A DNA stretch of 64,000 bases from Megaleporinus macrocephalus (GCA_021613375.1 CM038722.1:23022107-23086106), one strand, 5' to 3'; counted from the first letter of the stretch, positions 47,002 through 58,902 are shown. The notes: generated by a model not told the origin, from the sequence alone. Numbers and translations: made by a program.

Positions 47002-47367
47002 TTTTAATTCTGATATTTTGGATGAGGAGTTTTAAACTATCAAATTATCCTACATGGATATTTAGACATTGAGCTACTAATAAATACATACTATAGAAGG
47101 ACATTTCAACAAAGATTATTTTACTTTATGTGAATTTCAACCGGTGCTATGGCGACACCAAATTTTAAATTGCTGCATCATTATTAAAAAGCTAAATATG
47201 AAAGGTCCACTGTTTTCTGTACTACTGCAGAAACATTGCAGCTCTACATAACAGCTTCCTTTGGAGCACAAGCTTCTCTTATATAGAGATGAATTCTAAA
47301 CACAACAACAGAACAATGATTTCTGGTTACAGGTGATTATACACCGATAATGAAAACTTGTTTTAGG

Positions 47368-47688
47368 ATATTTTATTTCTCCTTTGGTAGCAATTACAGC
47401 CTCAAGTCTTTTAGAGTGTGGTGCTACAAGCTTGGTACACCTATTTTTGGACAGTTTCTAACATTCTTCTTTGCAGAACCTCTCAAGCTCCATCAGGTTG
47501 GATAGGGAGTGTCTGTGCACAGTCATTTTCAGATCTTTACAGAGATGTTCAATCAGGTTCAAGTCTGAGCTCTGGCCGGAGTGGCTTCTGTCTGGCCATT
47601 CTACCACACAGGCCTGATTGGTGGAGTGCTGCAGAAATGGAAGGTTTCTGGAAGGTTCTCCTCTCTCCACAGAGCAACACTGAAGCAC
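47368..47688 (-). pseudogene. Tc1-type transposase, C-terminal fragment (unit 3)
   Basis: The best copy: minus-strand frame ending at 47458 reads ACVVEWPDRSHSGQSSDLN, LIEHLCKDLKMTVHRHSL, NLMELERFCKEEC, then a stop. KLVAPHSKRLEAVIATKG follows in the next part. The Trp of the usual LW(K/R)DLK is Cys. Confidence 0.87.
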
Positions 47689-47944
47689 TGTCAGAGTGAC
47701 CCATGGGTGCTTGTTTAATGTATTATTCCAAATTTTTTGACTTTGTTAGTCTGTGCTGCTCACTAGATAATGTTATGAAGCTCAATCACACATTTGTAGA
47801 CTAAAGTTTTACACGTTTATAAGAAATGTAGCTTGAATTAAACCATTTCCTCTTTTATTAAAAGTAAATGATACAAATATTTTATATTTACATCTGTTTC
47901 GTAATGAACATACACAACATTAAGATGAATTAAATTTTCTATGG

Positions 47945-48240
47945 GACGTTCATTCAAGCTGTCTAGTGTGTCCAGAGAATGATTGTTATTGTACGTGCAC
48001 ACAGATATCCATCCATGCTGGAGAATGACTTCCACCCCCATTCATAAGACTCTGTCAGCACTGGACAGCTCCTTCAGAGACAGACTGCTTCACTCCAAGT
48101 GTGTATCGCAGGTCCTTCCTTCCTGCTACTGTTACACTCTACAAAAAGCACTGCTCCCAGCTGACCACACATACACAGCAGATCACATACACACACTTAA
48201 ACTCTACACACTTAAACTCTACACAGTTATAGAAATAAAG
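47945..48240 (+). pseudogene. LINE-like ORF2 C-terminal fragment (unit 3)
   Basis: As 4985-5275 and 29405-29722. LSALDSSFRDRLLHSKC is in frame with PSCYC. Confidence 0.52.
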
Positions 48241-48379
48241 ATTCTTGTTCATCAGAACTCTCTGATAAAGTCTCTGCTCTGCAATGTCATCTGTGTTAAG
48301 TTAAAATGTTAATTAGGGTCCATGCACACAGTATAGGGACCCTACGGCTTTCTCACATTTTTCCTTCATGTTCTTTTTG

Positions 48380-48630
48380 TTGGCTCTGGAGCAAAAACCC
48401 TTTCTCTCTTCTTCTCTCTCCCTTTCTACCTCTTTCACTCTGTCTATATCTGTCTATCTACACCTCGTCTACAACTCTCTAACCCTCAATAACTCTTTCT
48501 CTGTCTACGACTTTCTCTTTCTTTCTGTATCTGTCTCTCTACATCTCTCTCCCTCTCTATCTATCCCTCTACAACTACAACTTCCACTATCTCTCTACAG
48601 ATGTCTCTCTGTTCTTCTACAACTCTCTCC
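48380..48630. repeat. Pyrimidine-rich low-complexity tract (unit 3)
   Basis: Counterpart of 5409-5665. The following 48631-49284 has no recognised gene. Confidence 0.75.
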
Positions 48631-49284
48631 AGGGTGCTGAAAGTTACACACCTCCTTCAGCTGCATTGTTGTGGACAGTCAGAGAGCGCATGGTCAAGGA
48701 GGCGGGGTGAGAAACTGAACGCGCTCTGCTTTGGATAACGAGTGCAGCTGCAGTTACTCGAGTGACTGCAGTTTTTATAACTTAAGTTGTTTTTAGGATT
48801 TTCGCTCTGCGTTTACTTTTATGAAGTTAGTCTCCCGAATTTCCACCTTAGCAAAAATAAGTATATTACCCACATATGGAGCAGAAATGTAAGAATACAA
48901 TCATGTTGGTTCATGCTTTTCAACGTTTGGAAGTCTGTTCACTATCTGAACATCTCCGATGCCGTGAGCAGAGAGAGAACTCCTAGACCATTTGGGTGTT
49001 TGAGTTTTTGTTTTTCCATTCATATTTTTTCTTGAGCATTTACAAAATAAAAAAAATAAATAAAAAGTGGTGGATAGAAAACCAAGTACTGGATGCAGTG
49101 CTAGTGTCATTCTGATATTTTCAAAAAAGAACTGTAATTGAAGATTTTGCTTGTGGCTTAGCGTTGCTTGGTTTTAATTCACTAACATGTTACCCTGACA
49201 GATCTGCCGGCATAAATCTAACGATATAGTGGCTTATGTAAAACATATGAGACTGCACAGCTGTGTCCTAATGTAGTATTTCAG

Positions 49285-49847
49285 AATCTGTGTCAAATTA
49301 TGATTTTAAGCCTGCAAATACTTTGATTGCTCATGAAGCAAGCGTGAAAGGCACAAAATACAGAAAGAACATGGTTGTTATTATCGGTGAGGGCAGTGAG
49401 GGGCTTGAGATTGTCAAGATAGTACTCCACAATAATTCAGCAGTATATTTACAAAGTTCAAGCAGTTCTGTCTGAAGATGATATTGAGTTGTATCTCCGT
49501 GCCATCCAGATTCTGATGGCTCACTTTGAAGAGGTCACCCTATGGACAACTCCTCGGTTGCTGCTGCTTGGGATGTTCATAAAGAATTCATATTACCCAA
49601 CAAAAATAGTATTTTGTCAAAATGATCAAAATATCTTTGCTGTCAGTGGTTACTCTTTATGTGTTTTGTTTCAGGTGAGAAAACATCTGGCCATAGTGAC
49701 CACTGGACGGTCAGTATTGAGGGACACATTATCCGTGAGGGCATACAGCCAACGTTCTTGACCGGTCTTGCCGCTGTGTTTTCCACATTCTACAGCTTCA
49801 ATCTTCAATATCATAAAGATTCTGCATGTACACTCAAATTCATTTAA
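49285..49847 (+). pseudogene. Two-exon fragment of an unnamed fish protein family (unit 3)
   Basis: Exon one starts after TTTCAG (49284) and is open through SNYDFKPANTLIAHEASVKG, TKYRKNMVVIIGEGSEGLEI and VKIVL. A frame break follows, then VLSEDDIELYLRAIQ and TTPRLLLLGMF. Exon two (from about 49676 after GTTTCAG) reads GEKTSGHSDHWTVSIEGHII, IQPTFLTGLAAVFSTFYSFN, LQYHKDSACTLKFI and a stop. The arrangement recalls the C-terminus of multicopy uncharacterised fish proteins. It lies on the same strand upstream of the Ginger/GIN-like exons, and I cannot tell whether it was ever part of that gene. Confidence 0.48.
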
Positions 49848-50722
49848 AGGTGTTCCTTTCACACTTACTTCACAATTCTGATGGTAAGGTTTAACATAGT
49901 CAAGTACTATAAAATATGTAATATGAAAATATGTTGTATAAGAACAAATAGACAGAATGCCTATGCTAGTGGGTCACCATTGTTGAGTAATATGGTTGCG
50001 CTAGACCCTGTACTTGGTTCTTGGTTCTTGGTTCATTGAATGAGCAACAACAAGCTAAAAGTCTCTTTCAGCTTTTTCAGATGTATCAATGTGTTACTCC
50101 TGCCATTTCTCACTCAATGTAAGGCCCAAAGTGTAGAGTTTATTGCAACCTTATGACCTCTCTTGCAATGTGCACTGCCTTCAATCGTTTTGATTAAATT
50201 ATTTATAATTAATGATTGATCTATGTTTTTTACGTGTTTTTAGTGTTGCAACATCTTAAAAGAAATGACAATTTTCAAATTTAATTTGGTTTATATTACA
50301 TGATTTAAGCATATAGGACATGTACACTACATCAAAGCTTAAGTCCTAACAGCAGATCAGGTGTGTTAGATTAGTGTTTGAAATAAATTTGTTGAGATCT
50401 TAGATCTCCTGGGCCGACAATAGTCTTCCATATTCACCCATACACATAGTCATATGATCCATCTATTGTTATAAGCTTGACATCTTAATGATAGCAGAAC
50501 CATTTTTGATATTATCTGTAATCATTTTCAAAAAGGTTTTATACAGAACCATACACAACACATTATCCATCAATCTGTGAACAATTTCACCATGAAAAAA
50601 ACAATATAAGCATGCAAATAGTTCCATCAGTGTTCATGGTTCTATATAGAAACAGTGTTTTACTAAAGAATTCTTGAAAAACATATTTGTTTGTTTTTTC
50701 TTTGCTTGTTTTATCTTTTTAG
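49848..50722. other. Intron-like AT-rich sequence (unit 3)
   Basis: Counterpart of 6716-7596, with no gene recognised. Confidence 0.5.
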
Positions 50723-50891
50723 AGCCCTTTGCAAACTGGTTCAAAAGAAACCAAAGGAATGGGACAAGCACTTTGATGCTGTCCTGTTTGGACTTAGAAC
50801 AAAAAAACAAGTGATTACAAAGTACTCTCCATATTTTCTTATGTTTGGGAGAGAGGCTCGCTACCCCTCAGAGGTCCCCTAACACTACAGG
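50723..50891 (+). pseudogene. Ginger/GIN-like integrase exon (unit 3)
   Basis: The most complete copy: ALCKLVQKKPKEWDKHFDAV, LFGLRTKKQVITKYSPYFLM, FGREARYPSEVP. The 15 bp for LRTKK, missing in units 1 and 2, are present. TAA at 50880-50882, HYR, then the GT donor at 50892. The motif (A/L)LR(T/N)KKQ-x-x-T-x-YSPYFLMFGREARYP is diagnostic for the GIN1/KRBA2-like integrase group. The catalytic D and E residues lie in exons not found upstream. Confidence 0.85.
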
Positions 50892-51013
50892 GTTAGAGTA
50901 CAAGTTTCACATTTTTGGAAGCATATTTGAATGTTGGGGAATAAAAATAAATTAATATCACACGTTGTACATATTTCAATAAATTTGTGTGTAAATTTAA
51001 ATCTATTTTTCAG

Positions 51014-52097
51014 ATTGACAGCACTGCTGAGGACATAGTGGCCTCTGAAGACATCACCGAATGTGCCCTGAGGTTAAATGAGATATTGTCTCATGCAAAG
51101 GAAAATATTGAGAAAACCCAAGAAAAAATGAATAAAAGGCAACAAAAGTCTTCACTCCCCAAATTTAGTATTGGGGACAAAGTGTGGAGGCTCAATGTAA
51201 GAAGCCAGCAAAGAAAAGGGGGCAAGCTGGAGCTAAACTACTTGGGTCCATACACCATCACATCTCTTGAGGGTAAAATCACTGACCTGGAGGATGACCA
51301 TGCTATTGCCATACTCAAAATTAATACAGACCATTTGCAGCATCATTGTGAGGAGACGCCACACATCCCTCATAAGCTGCAGAAAGCCTCCAGCAGCAAG
51401 CACATATCTACTTCCATGGTAGCACCTGCCATTGTAGCCACAACAGGCCCCACAATCTCCGTGGTTCCAGATTTCTCTGCCGCCCCTGCAACCCTACCAG
51501 TCACTGCCGCCTCTCAGGTCACCATTAATCCTGCAGTCCCTTCAGTCACCTTGACCCAGACTGTCATTCCAGTCTCCGTAAGCCCTGTTGCCCCTCCAGT
51601 CTGCGTTACGCCTGCCATCTGTCCAGTCTCAGTTACCCCTGCTGTCTCTCCAGTCTGTGTTACGCCTGCCATCTGTCCAGTCTCAGTTACCCCTGCTGTC
51701 TCTCCAGTCTGCGTTACCCCTGCCATCTGTCCAGTCTCGGTTACCCCTGCTGTCTCTCCAGTCTGCGTTACGCCTGCCATCTGTCCAGTCTCGGTTACCC
51801 CTGCTGTCTCTCCAGTCTGCGTTATGTCTGCCATCTGTCCAGTCTCAGTTACCCCTGCTGTCTCTCCAGTTTCCATTACACCTGCCGTCTCTCCGGTCTC
51901 TGTTCAACCTGCCATCTCTAACTCTGCTGTAATCCATGCTGCCTCTTCGGTCCCCATAACCCCTGTTATCTCTCCAGTCTCCATAAATTCTGCTAAATCT
52001 CCAGACACTGCAACCCTGTCATCTACAAAAGCCACTGTCATCTATTCAGAAGAAGTTAGCATACCAGTGTCCGAATCCAACACTGATAAAGATCAAG
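51014..52097 (+). pseudogene. Ginger/GIN-like exon, fully open copy (unit 3)
   Basis: Acceptor ends at 51013, donor GTATGT at 52098. The 1,084-bp exon has no stop. In order: IDSTAEDIVASEDITEC with a coiled, Lys/Glu-rich helix; FSIGDKVWRLNVRSQQRKGG; a GPY/F-type domain (ELNYLGPYTITSLEGKITDL; GPY codons 51245-51253); ILKINTDHLQHH; a Ser/Ala/Thr/Pro-rich region; 12-13 nine-residue repeats; and a Ser/Thr tail ending ESNTDKDQ. In the family this part follows the integrase core and helps DNA or chromatin binding. As the flanking exons carry stops I call it a pseudogene, though the exon itself looks functional. Confidence 0.85.
51576..51905 (+). repeat. 27/54-bp coding minisatellite (unit 3)
   Basis: About 12 half-units of PV(C/S)VTPA(I/V)(C/S), one with a Met-Ser variant (VCVMSAIC). 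See also 8433 and 33043. Confidence 0.92.
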
Positions 52098-52176
52098 GTA
52101 TGTCTGTAGTTCTACTGCAATAAAATGTTAAAAAGTAAAAGAGATTTTATGTGTATAAAATTCATATGTAGCATCC

Positions 52177-52449
52177 ACACTCCCCTCCAAAAGTATTGGA
52201 ATAGTGAGGTCAATCCCTTTAGTTTTGCTGTAGACTAACACATTTGGGATTGGTCTCACTATTCCAAAATAAAAGGTGCAATCTTCTGAACTGTGCATCA
52301 AATCCAGATGTAAATACCTGGAAATAAAAGCTGAAATGTTGATATTTTGTCTCATAATCATCTTTGAATGTCAAACCCAAATGTTTTGAGTCTACAGCAA
52401 AAATAAAGACAATGGCCTCATTGTTCCAATACTTTTGGAGGGGAGTGTA
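52177..52449. mobile_element. Palindromic MITE (unit 3)
   Basis: Same insertion site and ends as 8988-9259. Confidence 0.85.
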
Positions 52450-52589
52450 TATTCAAATGGAATGCATTCATTTAGGATTGCATGATCATGGCAATAATTT
52501 TATAAATTTGTACCCCTGTTTTATGTTAAATCATATGAATGGAAATTAATTTATTTACTTTATTTGTTATCTACTGTTTACTCTCACAG

Positions 52590-52709
52590 TTGTGAGAGAA
52601 GCCTGGTAGGGCAAAGATGTGTATGTGCTCCTAGCAAAAAATAGGGCCATACAAACTCTACTTTAGTGACATACAGCGCACTGCTCCTAATATGGAGCTT
52701 GAAAGTGAG
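52590..52709 (+). pseudogene. Ginger/GIN-like linker exon (unit 3)
   Basis: Same TAG, extra A and TTAAGG donor as unit 1. One difference is VREAW for VREVW. Confidence 0.62.
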
Positions 52710-52979
52710 TTAAGGTCATAATGGACAGCTCAATTTGCATACTAATAATTCAGTTGTGTATTCATTTTGTATTATGAGGCTAGTATTTTTTTTTTTATTT
52801 TGTTTATATTATGTAGTTATGAGAGAACTGCAGTATAAGTGATAAATGATGATGTCTGGTATCACTATCTGTAATAGGGAAGCAATAAACTGTATGTAGT
52901 TCATAAAGCAAAAAATGAAATATGGCAATTTTAGAATTATTTCAATTTAGCATTATTAAACTTGTCCACACCCTTCAAG

Positions 52980-53080
52980 GACCAGCCAGGCTTATGCTCT
53001 AACCTGGTTCTGGAGGCCCTTTGCCCTGTACTTTTTAGTTTCCCTGCTCCAGGGCCAGGATTGAAGAACACTGCTCTATA
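52980..53080. mobile_element. Remnant of a fish palindromic DNA repeat (unit 3)
   Basis: Same as 9785-9890. Confidence 0.45.
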
Positions 53081-53316
53081 CCAATAAACCTGTAAAAGTA
53101 TTCATTATCGTTAATATAGAGGTTTCTAAAGTTTCTAAAGAGGTTTCTAAAGTTTGTGGTTTCATGTTGTACACAGTTTTGTGCTTTGCCAAAATACTTA
53201 ATCCAACTTGTTTATTATTTATGTTATGAGATGTAGAGAACTGCTATAACATGTTTCACTTACCAGTGCAACTGAACCTTTTATGTCTTGATTTTTTTCT
53301 TGGTTGTTTCTGTCAG

Positions 53317-54072
53317 GTCATGAATGCCTATATGCACCTTATAATTAAAGACTACAATAGGCAGTCCCAGGAGAAGGCCATGGCCATTGATACATTTGAG
53401 ATGGCCAATATCTGGAGTTTTAAGAGGAGAAAAGTAAAATTTTGTGAATTACTTTTTTGTTATGCAATAATAAACATTTTTTTATATTTAATGGAAATGT
53501 TTTTAAAAGAGTAACTATTTTTAACTTTTAGCTGGATCCACTGATATATTTTTTGGGATCATTAATGCGAGCCACCACTGGACACTGATGGTAACAGTGG
53601 CTGAAGTACTTCGTTTACTTTTTACAACATTATTTACTAATGGTCATTCATGTAGGCATACATTTGATATTTCTTTACTTATTAATTCATACAGTTTCAT
53701 CTGCTGACCATTACCTTTATTACTAGTTTAAATTGTGTATGTGTGTAGATAGGTAAGTGTGTTTCTTTGCATTTTATATATTTTATTTATATGTTAAAGG
53801 TTGTGATCCCATCAGAGAAGAAGGTTCTCTACTTAGATCCTCTAGGAGAGAGTACAAACAACCTGAAAAGGTGTCAGGAGGTGACAAGGTAAAACTAGCT
53901 CTCTGTGAGAATGTGAATAACTGTTTCTCTACTTTTTTTTCACTTAGTCATTTATGTGTATTTCAGGTCATTAATGAGACAAAGAGGACTGAATGTGTCT
54001 AGATGGAAATACAACACAGTCTCACACCCGTACCAAAAGGACTGCACTTCCTGTGGGGCTTTTGTGCTGAAA
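53317..54072 (+). pseudogene. Ulp1-like C48 cysteine peptidase exons (unit 3)
   Basis: Exons 53317-53433 (VMNAYMHLIIKDYNRQSQEK, IDTFEMANIWSFKRRK), 53532-53590 (LDPLIYF; with a frame slip GIINASHHWTLM), 53800-53888 (VVIPSEKKVLYLDPLGEST, NNLKRCQEVT) and 53967-54072 (SLMRQRGLNVSRW, PYQKDCTSCGAFVLK). The third exon is open, with GGA where unit 1 has TGA. Its donor AG|GTAAAAC and the next exon join in phase 2, giving VTRSLMRQRG. His (HHW), Asp (LDP), Gln and Cys of a Ulp1/SENP-type active site are present. Such enzymes cleave SUMO-like modifiers. The only clear defect within this block is the slip in exon two. Confidence 0.85.
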
Positions 54073-54239
54073 GTAAGTTTTACTGGATAGGAAAAGAGTA
54101 ATGCCTTACTCTAAGCACTGGAGCACATTGAAGAGAGGAGAGAATGCAACCTTCCACTTTTTTAAATTACAAGATAAATAAATAAATATACTTACATGGC
54201 AGAACTGGAGCTGTCAATTATTAATTTTATAGCTTTTTA

Positions 54240-55200
54240 TTTCACTTCAGGTCTAATTTATTTTGTTTATTTATAGTCAATAATGACAAAAAGAAATGAT
54301 AATTGATAAATGTTGACAAATGATAAATGTTGTGCTGGCAATCAGAGTACAAGCAGGGGCATGTGGGGGGCTCTATTTCAAAGTGTGTTCCCTCACAAAA
54401 ATCGTTACATCACAGGAAAACCCTGAACTGATATCCTCTCAGTAAAGAAACAGCAGTTTTAAAGACAATAGCACCGACTGACTTTTTACCAACTTTCTAA
54501 AGTTAGTATTTAAAGAGACAGTACATGTTCAGCCATCAGACCAGCATTCTATCATTGACCACAGAGATAGTGCTTTTACCCTCTACACTGCAGCTCACAG
54601 TAACATAGGTGTTGTATTCCACTTCAAGAACAAAGAAGAACCACACAATACCAAAACAAGTTAACTTTTAATGTAACTTAGAATGCAGTAAGAAACGTTT
54701 CGTGTCTCTTTGCTGCTCACACTTGCCCAGCTCTACTTCACTCAGCTTCTAGCACAACTCTGAATTCTCTCATACCACTGACTCCCCCTAGCGGTTATCC
54801 CCAGACACCACAATAGATTACATGTGAATAACACAAGGTCTTGTTTCTCAGTTCCACACCTGTCCAGAGAGGGTTGTCTATGACTTTTTCTCTATTTATC
54901 CACATTTTTATAAGAATAATTTATGACTTTTTCAAATCTTTAGCAAAATGTAATAATTGAGATAAACAAAGTAACTGAAGGTTTAAATTTAAGGTTTAAT
55001 GTGAGATCAGATTTCTTTACAGTGGTCGTGATCAGAACCAGGGTTACAATGTCAGGTACTGAAAAATAATCATTGTACTGACTGACCATAAAGATTTAAT
55101 ATGTAATGTTGATAAATGCTCAGTAGCTGCAAATCTAATAAGAAAAGGTTTCACTCCTTTTGTACCTCTCGGCCTTTAATAAATGTCTCAGTCCTCTGGC
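54240..55200. other. Non-coding sequence (unit 3)
   Basis: Nearly identical to 11041-12000. No gene was recognised. PHD exons are absent. Confidence 0.5.
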
Positions 55201-55784
55201 AGTGTATTCACAACCGCTGTGTGTAATAGTTTAGAGATGTAGCTTTTATCAGCATTAAATGATTCAGGTTCCTATCACCACTGCAGATTTCTCCAGAATG
55301 ACACATTTCACTTCCAACCACTGTCAATAACACTTTACATTCTAAACTAATTGAAGTGAAATGTACACTCTATCTAACAATGCAGGTAAAGAAATTAGAC
55401 CTCCAAGATTGCTGCTAAAAGAGTCCATATTATTCACTACCTTAAAGCTTTGAGAGAAATGTAATGTAGTGGTGAGGTAATGTGACTGAGGGTGTTCAGA
55501 TATTTACCTATGACAGTATATATACACCATTAAATACTACTAGCAGTGCATGTACGATACACCTGATTTTCTCAGTTCCCATGTGCTGCCTTATTGTTCC
55601 ACCCAGTGTAAAAACCAAACATGACAACATGTAGACATTCATAAGCATTACGTAAATGTAGCTCAACATGAGTCGATTAAAATAATAGATCTTCCTGAGG
55701 AATATCCAGTGATCATTTTCAGATTTCTCACATCTAATCATAAATTCTCTCATTTTCTGCTCTGTACGTTATACACTGGTGACA

Positions 55785-55910
55785 TGGTGGTGCAGTGGGT
55801 AGCGCTGGGCTCATAGTAAGAAGGAACTGGGAATTTCTCTGGCTGGGTGACTGAGGTTGCATGTATGTATAACACATGTATGTCTGTGTGTCTGTCCTGT
55901 GATGACACTA
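55785..55910. mobile_element. Fish SINE-like repeat fragment (unit 3)
   Basis: Same as 12585-12710. Confidence 0.45.
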
Positions 55911-56339
55911 AAGTAATCAGGATCTGATCCTCTTGTATCATTAGCTTTTCTTTATACTGTATGAGACAGAACTGTGTACAGAATGATGGAGAGATTTAAA
56001 ACTGTGGTATGTTGAAGATAAAAGCAGAAGAAGCTACTTCTTCTCTCTTCCTCAGACAAACATTGAGAAAGCTAGGAGGAAAACCTTTTTGTACATTAGA
56101 CACATAAAAACAAATAAGCCCTGTCAGCCCTGTTACACTTACAGTGGATAGAAAAAGTATGTGAACCCTTTAAATGACCTGGTTTTCTGCATTAACTGAT
56201 CATAAAATGTGATTTGATCTACATCTAAGTCCAAAATATAGACAAACTCAATGTGGTTAATCTAATACCACACAAAATATTATAATATTTCATGTCTGTA
56301 TTGGACACATCTATTAAACATTCACAGTGCTGGTGGAAA

Positions 56340-56549
56340 TGTAAGAGAAAACTTGGATTTAAAAACTGGTTGAACCTCCTTTGGCAGCAATAACCTCCAA
56401 CAAGCATTTCCAGTATCTGCTGACCAGACCTGCACAACGTTCAGGAGGAATTTTGGACCATTCTTCTTTACAGAACTGCTTCAGCTCAGCCATATTCTTA
56501 GGATGTCTGGTGTGAACAGCTCTCTTGGGTCACTCCACAGCATCTCTTT
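56340..56549 (-). pseudogene. Tc1 transposase, C-terminal part (left of the hAT)
   Basis: Minus-strand frames give AELKQFCKEEWSKIPPE-like, SRYWKCLLEVIAAKGG and a stop, the end of a Tc1 transposase. Frames are interrupted. Confidence 0.72.
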
Positions 56550-58190
56550 TAGGGGTGGTCGATATGGCCTTCAAATAATATCATGATATTTTAAGCTATG
56601 TATGCGATAACGATATTCAATAACAATATATAAACATAATGCTCAATTTTTTTAAAAAAATGTTATAATAATAATGTTTTTCAGCCAACAGTTACATTTT
56701 AAACAGTAAGTGTAAAACAGGGCAAAGTGCAAATAGTTTACATCAAAAGAGTAAACATATTTTATGTTCATTAAACAGAATTACATTTTTAAGTGTTTTC
56801 TTGTTTGTTGATCAATTTATTCTAGATTTTAAAACAAAAAGGTATAATATGTCAGTTTACATGTAAACGTAGAAAATGACAGTTTATCTCTGAATTAAAT
56901 TATAACAATTAACTGTTTCCACTACATTCTAATTTATAGATGTGGCACTGTGTACTGTATTTGGTGAAAGCGAACATAAACATAATTGTTCAAACAATTC
57001 AACATTTTTACAGCTATTTCTTCTTTTCAGAGCAACAGTTAAAATATAGGATTTTATAAAATAACTTTTTTAAAACAAAATACATAAAAATAATTTAGTT
57101 TATATTAAATTAAATATTTCCTGCTAGACAACGCTGTAAACTGAATATATTATATACATATATATTCAAAAACTGCAGAAAGAAAATGTGTGAAATGTAG
57201 CAAGAGAAAGGAACATCAGTCATCATTTATAGACAAAAGCAGCTACATCTTTACAGTTTTAAGTTCTTTGACTGGAAAACAAGCAGATTTACTGAGGATG
57301 GCTTCAGAGCTGACCTATGACAGGTTACAGTATTGCTGGGTGCACCTTCAGAGAGGGTGTTTAGCACTGGTGGCAGGGATGCAGAGGTACTTTCTACCAA
57401 ACTTACTGACATGAGGAAAGTTAAACTCATGCAGCTTCCACCACATGAGCAGATCACTCTCACTGTCAGCTTGTGGAGCCTGTAAGTTAGAGATTCGGTG
57501 ATCAGTGCTGGGAAGGACCATTTCTGCTTGTGCATCTTGTAGTGCTTGCTGCTTCTTCCAACTGTGAGAAAATGCTGAAACAATTCTTTTTCACACTCCC
57601 ACTGCTTTTCAATCCTGGAGTCATTCAGACTCCTCTCTAGTGATACAGAGAGAAACAATAAATATCATGGTGTTATTAGGAACAGTCAAAACACAGCATT
57701 TCATCACTGGCAGCCCAGGACAACCTTTTAAGAGTATTTAAAAACCTGAAGTTTCTACTAGTGTCTAAAACCAAAACTGAATTGAATGTAACATTTATTA
57801 TTGTTATTTTGCAGAATTTAAAATTATACACAAAGAATTGTCCCACATGGTCCCACAATGCCTGGCACTGTTCGTGTTCACGCGGGTGCCTTTGTTTTAG
57901 GTGGTGAAATAAATTTGTTGTGTTGCACCTTTTTGTGGTCACACTTTTTTTTGGAGTCTGACCTTCGGTATCCGGAATACTTCCACACTACTGACGTAGC
58001 TTCTCGTTTAGGAACTAAATCATTCTCAGTGTGAGCACTGCTGCTGCTCTCTCCGCTGTTGACCATGTTTATTTTGCGCACTGCAAGCACAACCTGCATC
58101 CTTACATCACAATATCACGAGATGGTGAAATCCTGTCCAATAAAAAATGTACTGGAATTATTGTGAACGATATTATATCACCCACCCCTA
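56550..58190. mobile_element. hAT element (unit 3, longest copy)
   Basis: TAGGGGTGGTCGATAT at the left and CACCCACCCCTA at the right. The target duplication is ATCTCTTT / ATCTCTAT (one change). It is about 180 bp longer than in unit 1, because the BED start is kept. Confidence 0.9.
57251..58066 (-). pseudogene. hAT (ZBED-like) transposase remnant (unit 3)
   Basis: Starts at Met (58064-58066): MVNSGESSSSAHTEND, KREATSVVWKYSGYRRSDS (first half of a BED finger with its aromatic W-Y). The CxxC part is deleted, and TTKRCNTTNLFHHLKQRHPR follows in another frame (57860-57942). Downstream are SLERSLNDSRIEKQWECEKE and HRSALKPSSVNLLVFQSKN, the dimerisation end. The catalytic centre is missing. Confidence 0.87.
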
Positions 58191-58250
58191 ATCTCTATTG
58201 TATTCAGGTCTGGACTCTGACTGGACCACTCCGATTTTCTTTCTTTGAAG

Positions 58251-58600
58251 TCATTCTGTAATAGATTTACTTTGATGTCTAGAGTCATTGTCCTGCTGCA
58301 ACACCCAACTTCTACTGAGCTTCAGCTGGAGGACAGCCACACTGACATTGTTCTGTAAGACACTTTGATAAACTTGAGAATTAATTTCCCCATGATGATG
58401 GCAAGCAGTCCAGACCCCGAAACAGCACAGCAGCCCCAAATCATTACCATGTTTCACCACCGTACTTCACCGTTAGGATAATGATTTCATGTTGGTATGC
58501 AGTGCCCTTTGGTTTCATCAGTCCACAAAACATTTTCCCAGCAGTGTTGTGGAGTGTCAAGGTACTCTTTGCTAAACTTCAAGCAGAGCAGTGATTTTAT
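58251..58600 (-). pseudogene. Tc1 transposase, central part (right of the hAT)
   Basis: The minus-strand ORF 58251-58460 reads MVKHGNDLGLLCCFGVWTAC (HGGxSxMxWGCF-like), then SWVLQQDNDSRHQSKSITE, the second catalytic Asp region of Tc1 transposases (QQDNDPKHTSK). It is continued across the hAT by the DLNTIE motif. Confidence 0.8.
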
Positions 58601-58902
58601 TTAGAAAGCAGCTGCTTCCTTCTTTTATAAGTCAAAGTAGCTCTACACCTCGCTCCAATCTTATTTCATTGATTGGACTCCAGGTTCACTAACTTCTGAC
58701 TCCAATTAGCTTTTTTCACCAGCATTGTGAATGTTTAATGGATGTGTCCAATACAGATATATTATAATTGTTTGTGTGGCATTAGGTTAAGCACATTGAG
58801 TTGGTCTATACTTTGGAGCTGGATGTAAATCAGATCATGTTTTTGACCAATTAATGCAGAAAAACAGGTCATTTAAAAGATTCACATACTTTCTTGCCAC
58901 TG

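Larger units (their letters stand above)
56142..58902 (-). mobile_element. Tc1-type transposon with both ends, nested hAT (unit 3)
   Basis: CAGTGGATAGAAAAAGTATG at the left after TA, and the inverse CATACTTTCTTGCCACTG at the right (58885-58902) before TA. This is the only copy here with both termini and most of its length. Confidence 0.87.
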
